A model generated the notes under the pieces. That model was not told where the DNA came from, did no database searches, and saw only the letters and a list, made by a program, of their open reading frames with translations. A stretch of 51,286 nucleotides of DNA from Streptomyces canus (GTDB lineage: Bacteria > Actinomycetota > Actinomycetes > Streptomycetales > Streptomycetaceae): contig NZ_KQ948690.1 of assembly GCF_001514145.1 (NCBI RefSeq), positions 1-51,286 on the forward strand. The letters are read 5' to 3'. The stretch's first letter is position 1. The number at the start of each line of letters is the position of its first letter. The position numbers were made by a program, and so were the translations under genes. Of this stretch, positions 1-7,310 are shown piece after piece.

Positions 1-91
1 TCTTGTTTCCGCACTCGCTGTGTCCCGCGCTGGTCGTGTCTCGTTGTGCCGAAATAACATCGCGGGCCGAGTCCCAACGCCGTCTTCTTGA

Positions 92-112
92 GGAGGGCGG
101 AGGGCGGAGGGC
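92..112 (+). repeat. Three tandem GGAGGGC heptamers at a ribosome site
   Basis: GGAGGGC occurs three times in a row and ends directly at the ATG at 113. Each copy contains a Shine-Dalgarno-like GGAGG, so the repeat doubles as the ribosome site of the following broken gene and could vary in copy number by slippage. Confidence 0.6.
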
Positions 113-1146
113 ATGGAGAGCAGGACACGCCTGGCTGAACGCGCTGTCGACAACCGCGTCAGGATCGTCACCCTGCTCGCCCAGCAGCGGCCAGAAGCCG
201 TGGCGGGGATTCCGGAGTCCGAATGGGTGGACTTCAAGGGTGTGGGCCCGAGGGCCCGTACGATTTCGGCCTCGACTCGAAGAAGTACGAGCTGGCCAAG
301 GACTTCGCGGCGTTCGCCAACGCGGCCGGCGGTCTCCTCGTGTGCGGGTTCAAGGCGACGCGGCGGCCGACAGACCTCCACGAGACCGTGGTGAAGCCGG
401 TCCCCTTCGCGAAGAGGCTGGTCAACACCGAGCGGTACAAAGCGATCATCGATGACCTCGTGTGCCCCTCCATCGGCGTCGAGTTCTCCTGGTACGACGA
501 TCCCCAGAACTCGGAACTCGGCTACCTCGTGATCGAAGTGCGAGCGCTCCCGGAGAACGACCGCTGGGCACTGGTCACCAAGACCCTGAACGAGGACGGC
601 AAACTCGTCAAAGGCGGGGTCGCGATCCCGAAACGACACGGTGACGACACGCGGTACCTCTCGCCGGACACCGTGTACCAGTTGGTGAACAGCGGACTGC
701 GTGCCGGACCTGCGATGGATCTCGATCTCGCGGTCGAGGACGGCGCCGCGGTAGATGTGACAGTCGGCGCGTCCGCGATCGAAGCCGTGGTGGAAAGACG
801 TCGTCGCGCACTGCTGTCGTCTCTCCCACGGGCCGATCGGCGACCACGTCGGCAACGGGACGGTATTCCCCTTCCCGAAGGACAGCAGTGGGCCGTCGAC
901 GAGTTGCTGCGGTTCCAGGAGATCGCCAGGAGTTCCCTGCCGTACACACTGACGCGTGATCTCCGTACACCGCAGTAATACCGGGAAGAGGTCGACGCCT
1001 ACCTGGCGCGGGACTACGAGCGGCTGACCCAGCACTCGGAATCCTTGATCACCTGGGCGGCGATCACGCTCATGACCAGGCGCATCACCCGCCGGTCCTC
1101 CCGCAGGAGCGGGCAGTCCGCCTCCCGCGGGGCCCACCGCGACTGA
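113..1146 (+). pseudogene. AlbA/Schlafen-type ATP-binding protein, frameshifted and with an internal stop
   Basis: The N-terminus starts at ATG 113 and runs in one frame through the AlbA_2-like start (ESEWVDFKG, about nt 212-240). The domain then continues in another frame from about nt 245 (KYELAKDFAAFANAAGG, then GGLLVCGF), so a frameshift lies between about 240 and 262. The second frame stops at TAA 976-978. The same frame then resumes with YREEVDAYLA and runs to TGA 1146. In intact relatives a PxQYRxEVxxYL-like stretch is continuous, so the stop is probably a mutation. Proteins of this group are divergent ATP-binding regulators found widely in actinobacteria. At least two lesions make a functional product unlikely, although sequencing error cannot be excluded. 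Confidence 0.7.
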
Positions 1147-1638
1147 TCGTTCTCAAACTCACGGTCAGCGGGTCCACCGGAACTGTTCCACCATCACGGT
1201 CCCACGAACTCCCCGTCCGGGACAGCCGGTTCACCCCTTGAACGCCCGCAGCACCCTGGCCTCGACCCGCGGATCACAGGGCCGTGTCCCTTGACGTGGT
1301 GCAGGCGATCAATCGTCGGTCGCGTTGGGGAGTGCGGGGGCGCTTTCACGGGGCTCGGTGGGGTAGATCTGGTCCATGCCGCCTTCGGGTAGGTAGCGGC
1401 CGGGGAAGGCGATCCACTCGTCGTGCGTCCCGAGCAGGTGCTTCCGTAACTCGCGGCGGAGGCGGCACTGCTGCAGGCCCGCCTCGACCTGTTCCAGGAA
1501 CGGCTGAGCCGGCTGACCGAGCCGTGGGCCCCCTGTGGGCCCCGGCGGGCCGCACCGCCCCCGCCGCGCGATCTGCGTGGGTCTGGCAGACCTACTTTTG
1601 GCCCCCACCGGCCCAAACGGCCATCCCATACTTGAGTC
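1147..1638. other. Gene-poor stretch with possible minus-strand C-terminal debris
   Basis: No intact gene was seen in this 492-nt stretch. On the minus strand a reading frame ending at 1309 encodes a protein-like tail (THDEWIAFPGRYLPEGGMDQ). A second short frame ending at about 1232 reads DPRVEARVLRAFKG and then stops. Both look like C-terminal gene remnants, but I recognise neither family. The last ~60 nt before 1639 should hold the promoter of the downstream regulator, but I see no convincing -35/-10 pair. Confidence 0.3.
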
Positions 1639-2583
1639 ATGGACCAAAGCGCCGAGCTCAGAGAATTCCTGCGGTCGCGCCGGGCACGGCTGAGCCCGGA
1701 GGAGACCGGGATTCCGACTGACGAAGGCCGCACCCGCCGGGTGCCGGGGCTTCGGCGGGAGGAGCTGGCACGGCTGGCCGGGGTGAGCACGGACTACTAC
1801 ACCCGGCTGGAGCAAGGCCGGCAGCTCAACGTGTCGGAGTCCGTCCTGGACGCCGTGGCAAGGGCGCTGCGGCTGGACACCGTCGAGCGCGCGTACCTGT
1901 TCGAGCTGGCCCGGCCCAGGCCGCACCGAGCGGCCCGGGCGCGGCCCGCGCGGCCGCAGCGGGTGCGCCCCGGGGTGTACAGCATGCTGCGGATGCTGGA
2001 GGGCCGGTCACCGGCGTTCGTCCTGGGCCTCCGGGGGGACGTACTCGCGTCGAACCAGCTGGCCCGGGCACTGATCACGGACTTCGAAAAGCTGCCGCAC
2101 CGGGAGCGCAACCTGGCCCGGTTCATGTTCCTGAACGAGGCCGCTCGCGAGCTCTACATGGACTGGGAGCGGTGCGCGGCCGAGATGGTCTCCACGCTGC
2201 GACTGCGGGCGGGCCGGCACCCCGACGACCGGCTGCTGACCGAATTGGTCGGCGAGCTGGTCATCAAGAGCCCGGAGTTCCGGGCCTGGTGGGCCGGTCA
2301 CACCGTGTGGGAGAAGACTCACGGTGTGAAGCGGTTCCACCATCCCCTGGTCGGCCAGATGACCATGTCCTATGAGATCTTCGCCGTCCCCGGCGGGGAC
2401 AACCAGACCCTGTGCGTCTACACCGCCGAAGCGGACTCGCCCTCCGAGGCGGCCCTGCAGTTGCTGGCCAACTGGACCAGCACGACGAACACGAACACCA
2501 CCATCACGAGCCCGAACGGCGCCCAGCCCCCGGTGCCGGACCGCGTACTGCCCCCTACATCCCAGGCAGAACCACCCGCATAA
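1639..2583 (+). CDS. MmyB-like XRE family transcriptional regulator
   Basis: A 314-residue protein with an N-terminal helix-turn-helix at about residues 35-90 (LRREELARLAGVSTDYYTRL). The typical MmyB-like ligand-binding domain follows at about residues 105-275, a fold related to PAS domains and known from MmyB to bind fatty acids. The length is slightly over the usual 270-300 because of a Pro/Thr-rich tail after residue 285. In actinobacteria these regulators usually sit next to an oxidoreductase gene that they control. Here the immediate neighbour is a ruined zinc alcohol dehydrogenase and then an Old Yellow Enzyme, so the original target has probably been lost. Only the start at ATG 1639 gives the full N-terminal arm. 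Confidence 0.9.
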   Translation: MDQSAELREFLRSRRARLSPEETGIPTDEGRTRRVPGLRREELARLAGVSTDYYTRLEQGRQLNVSESVLDAVARALRLDTVERAYLFELARPRPHRAARARPARPQRVRPGVYSMLRMLEGRSPAFVLGLRGDVLASNQLARALITDFEKLPHRERNLARFMFLNEAARELYMDWERCAAEMVSTLRLRAGRHPDDRLLTELVGELVIKSPEFRAWWAGHTVWEKTHGVKRFHHPLVGQMTMSYEIFAVPGGDNQTLCVYTAEADSPSEAALQLLANWTSTTNTNTTITSPNGAQPPVPDRVLPPTSQAEPPA

Positions 2584-2588
2584 CCAGG

Positions 2589-2714
2589 GTCACCGCCATC
2601 GCCTACGCCTCCCCCGCCGCCAAAGCACCCCTGGAACGCACCACCATCGAGCGCCGCGATCCGCGCGAGCACGACCTACTGATCGGGATCGCCTACGCGG
2701 GCAACTGCCACGGT
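2589..2714 (+). pseudogene. Zinc alcohol dehydrogenase (YahK/AdhC-like), N-terminal fragment
   Basis: The frame reads VTAIAYASPAAKAPLERTTI and then HDLLIGIAYAGNCHG. This matches the first ~42 residues of cinnamyl-type NADP alcohol dehydrogenases, where the zinc ligand Cys lies in ...IAYAGICHSD. Homology is lost right after that Cys. No start codon remains at the expected position, where GTC stands instead of ATG/GTG. The matching C-terminus lies downstream at 4048-4254, beyond the ene-reductase gene, so this is one half of a gene whose middle has been replaced. Confidence 0.8.
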
Positions 2715-2841
2715 GTCGCGCCGCGCGGTGGCCGGGATCTCACCAGACGCCCCTGCGGGCCTGAATGGCAGCCAGCGTAGTTGATGCATGCAAGTAATCA
2801 CATCTCCACTCATCCACCACCCCCTCCCAAGGAGCCCTCAC

Positions 2842-3969
2842 GTGACAACCCCCGCCCAGACCTCCCGCGCGGCTCAGATCCTCGTCCGCCCCCTGACAGT
2901 GAACGGCCTGACCGTGCCGAACCGGATCGTGATGGCGTCGATGACACGCGAGTTCTCGCCCGGTGGCATCCCCGGCGAGAACGTGGCCTCGTACTACTCG
3001 CGCCGCGCGGGCGCCGGGGTCGGTCTGATCGTCACCGAGGGCGCCTACGTCGGACACGACTCCGCCGGTGGCCGCGACAGCGTCCCCCGGTTCCACGGCG
3101 AGGAGCAGCTCGCGGGGTGGGCGAAGGTCGCCGAGGCCGTGCACGCGGCCGGCGGGAAGATCGTGCCGCAGCTGTGGCACATGGGCATGGTCAGGGAGGC
3201 CGGGCAGCCCCCGTACGCCGACGCCCCGCCGGTCGGCCCGTCCGGTCTGCGGCTGGACGGCACCGCCGGTGGTGGCAAGGAGATGACGCAGCAGGACCTG
3301 GACGACGTCATCGACGCGTTCGTCGAGGCCGCGGTGGCCGCCGAGCGCATCGGCTTCGACGGAGTCGAGCTGCACGGCGCCCACGGCCAGCTGCTCGACC
3401 AGTTCCTGTGGGCCGGCACCAACCGCCGTACGGACGCGTACGGGGGTGACCCGGTCGCCCGTACCAAGTTCGCGACGGAGATCGTGGCCGCCATACGGGA
3501 GGCCGTGTCCGCGTCCTTCCCGATCACCTTCAGGTACTCGCAGTGGAAGCTGGGCGCCTACGACGCCCGCCTCGCCGAGACCCCCGAGGAGCTGGAGTCG
3601 ATCCTGACCCCCCTCGCGGCGGCCGGCGCCGACGCCTTCCACGCCTCCACGCGCCGCTACTGGCTCCCCGAGTTCGACGGCTCGGACCTCAACCTGGCCG
3701 GCTGGACGAAGAAGCTCACCGGCAAGCCGACGGTCACCGTCGGCTCGGTCGGCCTCGACGGCGACTTCATGCGGGGCATCGAGAAGGGTGAGGGGGCGCC
3801 GCTCAAGAGCATCGACGACCTCCTGGACCGCCTGGAGAACGAGGAGTTCGACCTCGTCGCGGTCGGCCGCGCGCTGCTCCAGGACCCGGAGTGGGCGGCG
3901 AAGGTACTCGAAGGCAGGACGGGCGAGCTGAAGGCGTACGACGCGGCTGCGCTGGGGTCGCTGAGCTGA
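2842..3969 (+). CDS. Old Yellow Enzyme family NADH:flavin oxidoreductase (ene-reductase)
   Basis: A 375-residue FMN-dependent TIM-barrel enzyme expected to reduce activated C=C bonds with NAD(P)H in the cytoplasm. Visible motifs are PNRIVMASMTRE near the N-terminus, PQLWHMG, and the substrate-anion-binding pair in ELHGAHGQLLDQFL (His178 and His181), followed by NRRTDAYGG. The start is taken as GTG 2842 because AAGGAG lies at 2829-2834. An upstream in-frame ATG at 2788 has no ribosome site and would add 18 poorly conserved residues. The gene lies between the two ends of a disrupted alcohol dehydrogenase gene and may now be read from the MmyB regulator side. Confidence 0.93.
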   Translation: MTTPAQTSRAAQILVRPLTVNGLTVPNRIVMASMTREFSPGGIPGENVASYYSRRAGAGVGLIVTEGAYVGHDSAGGRDSVPRFHGEEQLAGWAKVAEAVHAAGGKIVPQLWHMGMVREAGQPPYADAPPVGPSGLRLDGTAGGGKEMTQQDLDDVIDAFVEAAVAAERIGFDGVELHGAHGQLLDQFLWAGTNRRTDAYGGDPVARTKFATEIVAAIREAVSASFPITFRYSQWKLGAYDARLAETPEELESILTPLAAAGADAFHASTRRYWLPEFDGSDLNLAGWTKKLTGKPTVTVGSVGLDGDFMRGIEKGEGAPLKSIDDLLDRLENEEFDLVAVGRALLQDPEWAAKVLEGRTGELKAYDAAALGSLS

Positions 3970-3982
3970 GTCGTATCGCCTA

Positions 3983-4016
3983 GGCCAGGTCAGGCCAGGT
4001 AAAAGGCCAGGTCAGG
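3983..4016. repeat. Short direct repeat GGCCAGGTCAGG
   Basis: GGCCAGGTCAGG occurs at 3983-3994 and 4005-4016, with a partial GGCCAGGT copy between them. It lies at the junction between the ene-reductase gene and the alcohol dehydrogenase C-terminal remnant, so it may mark the recombination join. Confidence 0.5.
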
Positions 4017-4047
4017 TCGGACACCGCGATCACGTGCGATCACGGGC

Positions 4048-4254
4048 TTGCCCACGACGCCGCCGCGCTCGACCGGCTCGCTGGTCGGCGGTATCCGGGA
4101 GACCCAGGAAATGCTCGACTTCTGCGCGGAGCACGGCTTGGGCGCCGAGATCGAGGTCATCGACGGCGACCAGATCAACGAGGCCTACGACCGCGTCGTC
4201 GCCAGCGATGTGCGCTACCGCTTCGTCATCGACATCGCCTCGCTCCGCGGCTGA
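4048..4254 (+). pseudogene. Zinc alcohol dehydrogenase (YahK/AdhC-like), C-terminal fragment
   Basis: About 65 residues (GSLVGGIRETQEMLDFCAEH, then QINEAYDRVVASDVRYRFVID) match the last part of cinnamyl-type alcohol dehydrogenases, including the natural stop. Together with the N-terminal fragment at 2589-2714 it brackets the ene-reductase gene, and roughly 240 residues of the dehydrogenase are missing between them. There is no independent start or ribosome site. Confidence 0.85.
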
Positions 4255-4306
4255 CGCACTACCGCCGCAGCCTCATGTTGTGCCGGTCCGCGGGGACGGG
4301 TGCTCA

Positions 4307-5317
4307 TCACTGTCCCGGCGCAAGCTTCCAATGCAGGTCTTCTGAGTTCGGGCAGATTCGCCACCCTTCCAGAGTGCCGGCCGCCGTCAGACGACTTAGT
4401 GCACCATGGAGCACTTGATCGCCCATGGCGCAGTCGCGAACGATCCGGTCGCATTCGGATAGCCCCTCTCGCGAGGACGGATCGCTGTGCGCAGTCAGAT
4501 AGATGGCCAGCAGCCGTAGTAGAGGCTCTGCCGCCCCCCTCCGCGCTGGGCTCCCGCTGCGCAGTGCCCAGTCGGCAGCACGCCTTCGGTCGGGGCGGGC
4601 CGGCGCCTGGGCGAGTAGGGTCGCATCGTGCAACTCTGCGGTAACACCAGCCGCTCCGGGACCGTCAACGATACTCAGCCATTGCGCCCGCTCCAGTTCG
4701 TGACAGGCATCCACAGCATCGATCCGCAGACTGCGCAGCATGCCCGTGGGGAGTTCGACCCGCATGTATGCGTTCATTCGCAGCGCACACTGCAGGGCAA
4801 GGAGCCTCGTCCCGGCAGAAGCGTCCGCAGGCAGGACCACAGCTAGGTAGCCGAGGATCTCCCTCACGCGCACGTGCTCTCCGGGTCCCCTTGAATGGCG
4901 TCTGCTGCGCGGTCGTGCAGCAGACGGGTGAAGCGGCGCGGCCAGCGTTGTGTCAGGCACGACGGCGGCCTGGGCGGTTGCCGCGGCACAGGCGCCGCAG
5001 GCATCGGCGAGGCGCCAGACCCGGCCACCCCGTTCGCAGGACAGGAGCAGGCGGATGGGCCCTGTGCATCCGCGGTGGCGGCGGTGCCAGCGGCAGCCAC
5101 GTTCGTGGCACTGGCAGGTCCGCAGATGAGACGCCCGGAGATCACCGCGGGCATGCCGGGCAAGGTGAGCGAGGGCCGCCGAGCGCGCGAACTCAGCAGC
5201 GACCAATCGGCCACTCTGTGGGCACTGCTGGCAGATGAGAACGAGCTCGCCGCTCTGGCGCCTCAGTTCCACCGTCCAGACCCGCGGCGCCTGAGGGCAC
5301 ACGGTGCGCAGCCTCAT
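4307..5317 (-). CDS. Unknown protein with Cys/His-rich N-terminus and helical C-terminus
   Basis: A 336-residue protein. The first ~125 residues carry several CxxC and Cys/His clusters (CQQC, CQCHERGCRWH, CGAC) that could form zinc sites. The C-terminal ~190 residues are helical and resemble winged-helix folds, with no catalytic motif recognised. The start is set at ATG 5317 because GGAAGGAGG lies about 10 nt upstream; a start at 5383 would place 22 residues inside the upstream inverted repeat. It is divergent from the XRE gene at 5484, and the shared intergenic region carries the three-copy operator-like repeat, so the two are probably co-regulated. I cannot assign a function. Confidence 0.7.
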   Translation of the reverse strand: MRLRTVCPQAPRVWTVELRRQSGELVLICQQCPQSGRLVAAEFARSAALAHLARHARGDLRASHLRTCQCHERGCRWHRRHRGCTGPIRLLLSCERGGRVWRLADACGACAAATAQAAVVPDTTLAAPLHPSAARPRSRRHSRGPGEHVRVREILGYLAVVLPADASAGTRLLALQCALRMNAYMRVELPTGMLRSLRIDAVDACHELERAQWLSIVDGPGAAGVTAELHDATLLAQAPARPDRRRAADWALRSGSPARRGAAEPLLRLLAIYLTAHSDPSSREGLSECDRIVRDCAMGDQVLHGALSRLTAAGTLEGWRICPNSEDLHWKLAPGQ

Positions 5318-5386
5318 GGGCGTGTGCCCTCCTTCCTGACCCGGCGCCTGTCCCACTGCGGCGTACGGCGGGACGGCCGACACGGT

Positions 5387-5470
5387 AGTGCAGACCTCTG
5401 CCCTACCGTCACCGCCAATACCCAGGGAAATAGGGCAGAGGTCTGCACTGACAGGGCAGGGGTCTGCACC
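5387..5470. promoter_or_regulatory. Three-copy operator-like repeat between divergent genes
   Basis: A perfect 19-nt inverted repeat has arms AGTGCAGACCTCTGCCCTA (5387-5405) and its complement (5431-5449). A third, near-identical copy in the same orientation as the second lies at 5452-5470 (CAGGGCAGGGGTCTGCACC). The second and third copies start 21 bp apart, two helical turns. The array lies between the minus-strand gene starting at 5317 and the XRE gene starting at 5484 and is the natural binding site for that regulator. The hairpin potential of the outer arms is an alternative explanation. Confidence 0.7.
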
Positions 5471-5483
5471 GTCGGATGGTCGG

Positions 5484-5747
5484 GTGACGATCTTCCCGCC
5501 CGACCCGGACCTTGATGCGCTGCGGCTGGAACTGGCGCGTCTGCGGGCCGCCCGCGGGTGGAGCTACGACGAGCTCGCGGCCCGCAGCGGCCTGGCCAGG
5601 CGCACTGTGATCGAGATCGAGCAAGGGCGCACCGTCGGCACCCTCAAGACGTGGCACTCCCTGGCCCATGCCCTGGACGCCCGGTTCGATGAGCTCTTCA
5701 GCACTCTCTGCCGCGGGCATGATCTGCCCGGAGGCTCCGAGGGCTGA
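5484..5747 (+). CDS. Small XRE family helix-turn-helix regulator
   Basis: An 87-residue protein, nearly all one XRE HTH domain: LRLELARLRAARGWSYDELA, then SGLARRTVIEIEQGR with the recognition helix in GLARRTVIEIE. The start is taken as GTG 5484, just after the third operator-like repeat. A longer reading from 5388 would translate the repeats themselves and is unlikely. The gene probably represses itself and the divergent gene through the 5387-5470 array. Similar small XRE proteins are common control genes on actinobacterial mobile elements. Confidence 0.82.
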   Translation: MTIFPPDPDLDALRLELARLRAARGWSYDELAARSGLARRTVIEIEQGRTVGTLKTWHSLAHALDARFDELFSTLCRGHDLPGGSEG

Positions 5748-5823
5748 TTTGGGGCAGCAATACTTCCGCGAATCACCCGAACAGCAACGCCGCATCGAAT
5801 GCGTGATCAACCGTTCGCACTGA
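5719..5823 (+). CDS. Possible 34-residue ORF overlapping the XRE gene end
   Basis: A frame from ATG 5719 encodes 34 residues ending ADLGQQYFRESPEQQRRIEC plus a short tail. The part beyond the XRE stop has ordinary amino-acid composition, but there is no clear ribosome site and no family was recognised. It could equally be the C-terminal tail of the XRE protein before a frameshift. Confidence 0.25.
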   Translation: MICPEAPRADLGQQYFRESPEQQRRIECVINRSH

Positions 5824-5905
5824 CGTCGCCCTATTGAGGGCCGACTGGGCGAACGAGCGGCCCGGATGCTGCCCCAGCGGCGTGTTGGCTGGCAGCTTCG
5901 CCCGC

Positions 5906-6802
5906 ATGTGCACCTCACCTCAATCCTCCGCGCGGCGTCGGGACGGCAGCTGCGCGCATGCCCCTCAGCGGCGGCCCCTGAGAGTCGACCCCGATGGCAT
6001 CAGCCGCCTACTGCGCTGCGGCCAGACCGGTTCCTGCCGCGAGTGCGGCAATCCGATCGAGTGGTACGTGCGCAGCGACGAGCGCCGGGTCCGGCTGCAT
6101 CCGCAGGAACTGCCCACGGACTGGGTGCCGGACGACTGCCGCTGGCACGTCAGCTCTGGCGTGGCCCATCCGGCAGGTGACGGCAGCCGATGGTGCAGGC
6201 TGCCGCACGCCGTGCTGTGCCCGGCCCGTCCGGCACCGCCGTCGGCGCACCAACTATCCGGGCTGCGCCGGTCGCTCGCCCTGCGCACCCGCCGGCTGCT
6301 GGACACCGGAGCCTTCGCCCCGTCCGTCCCGTCCGCCCAGCCGCCGGGCGGCCAGGTGCCAGACGGCGCGGCCTGTCGTCCGGCAAGGCCCATCGTGCAA
6401 CTGCTGTACGTCCGCTATCTCGCGTCCCGTCCCGTAGATGAAATCCAGTGCGTCGCCCAGACCCGGCACCGTCACCGCTGCACCGCCACGGTCCTCAGCC
6501 CGGATGCCCCCGGCGGCGTGTGGACTCTGGTGCCCGCGAGCGCGGTCCGAGGCCAACTGGCCCTGCCGTCCGACGTCATGGCGGTCTACAGCCTGTCCGC
6601 GCTGTCCTATCAGGAGCAACTGCGCTGGCGCGCCCAGCGGTGTGTGCAGCACGACGCGAGCCGCACCGCGGGTGATCTCGCGGTTGCCGGCTGGGAGCCG
6701 TTCGACCCCCTCCGCCACCACGAGCACATCCGCACCCGACTGCCCTCGCACAGGCGCCCGCCCGGCCCCGGCCACCACGCACAAAGGCGCGCCCTGTCAT
6801 GA
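5906..6802 (+). CDS. DUF6083 domain protein
   Basis: A 298-residue protein. Residues ~25-115 show the DUF6083 pattern with a treble-clef-like Cys/His set: CRECGNPIEWY, then LHPQELPTDWVPDDCRWHVS, GDGSRWCRLPHAVLCP. The remainder is less conserved and ends in a His/Pro/Arg-rich tail. DUF6083 proteins are common in Streptomyces accessory DNA and their function is unknown. The start is set at ATG 5906 because family members typically begin MCxTP... just before the domain; an upstream TTG at 5834 is possible. The stop overlaps the next start by 4 nt (ATGA), implying translational coupling with the unknown gene at 6799. Confidence 0.75.
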   Translation: MCTSPQSSARRRDGSCAHAPQRRPLRVDPDGISRLLRCGQTGSCRECGNPIEWYVRSDERRVRLHPQELPTDWVPDDCRWHVSSGVAHPAGDGSRWCRLPHAVLCPARPAPPSAHQLSGLRRSLALRTRRLLDTGAFAPSVPSAQPPGGQVPDGAACRPARPIVQLLYVRYLASRPVDEIQCVAQTRHRHRCTATVLSPDAPGGVWTLVPASAVRGQLALPSDVMAVYSLSALSYQEQLRWRAQRCVQHDASRTAGDLAVAGWEPFDPLRHHEHIRTRLPSHRRPPGPGHHAQRRALS

Positions 6803-7272
6803 CACGTCACCACGCTGTCGAGATCGCCTTGACCCGGCCCGCCACTCCCGCCGAGCTCCACCACGCCCGACACCGTGTCCCCCTGGCCGCCAACGCCGAT
6901 CGCACGCGGCTCATGACAGTGCACAACGGCAAGAGCCCTACCCGCGCCCTGCACCAGTTGAGGCGACGACTGGGCACGAGCCTGCCGATCGACGTGCTGA
7001 CCACGCACTACCCGGATCACGACGGCCACATCCTGCTCAATGTCGTTCTGGGCCCATACGCCGACGCTGAGATCCGCCGGGCGGCAGCGGCCAGCGGCCA
7101 ACGGCCTGGGGACGTCCTCGGCGAACGGATCACAGCGAGCCTCACCCAATACCAACGCCAGCGGCGGCACCGCCTTGAGAGACAGATCCAGCACCTGCTC
7201 ACCGACCACATGCCAGAAGAAGTCGTGGCCTACGCGGCCGCCCACCTTCTCCCGCAGCATCCGCCCGGCTGA
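6799..7272 (+). CDS. Unknown small protein in the helicase operon
   Basis: A 157-residue, Arg/His-rich, mostly helical protein that I do not recognise. It has no membrane segment or signal peptide. Its start overlaps the DUF6083 stop by 4 nt and its stop is ~40 nt before the helicase start, so it belongs to a DUF6083-unknown-helicase operon. Coding-type third-position GC and tight coupling support it as a real gene. Confidence 0.65.
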   Translation: MTRHHAVEIALTRPATPAELHHARHRVPLAANADRTRLMTVHNGKSPTRALHQLRRRLGTSLPIDVLTTHYPDHDGHILLNVVLGPYADAEIRRAAAASGQRPGDVLGERITASLTQYQRQRRHRLERQIQHLLTDHMPEEVVAYAAAHLLPQHPPG

Positions 7273-7310
7273 CCGAGCCGCCGTCTTCTCTTCGCCTCAC
7301 GGAGCCTTCG

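Noticed and set aside
2788..2841. Upstream ATG start for the ene-reductase
   Set aside because: No ribosome site precedes it, whereas GTG 2842 has AAGGAG at the right distance and matches the family N-terminus.
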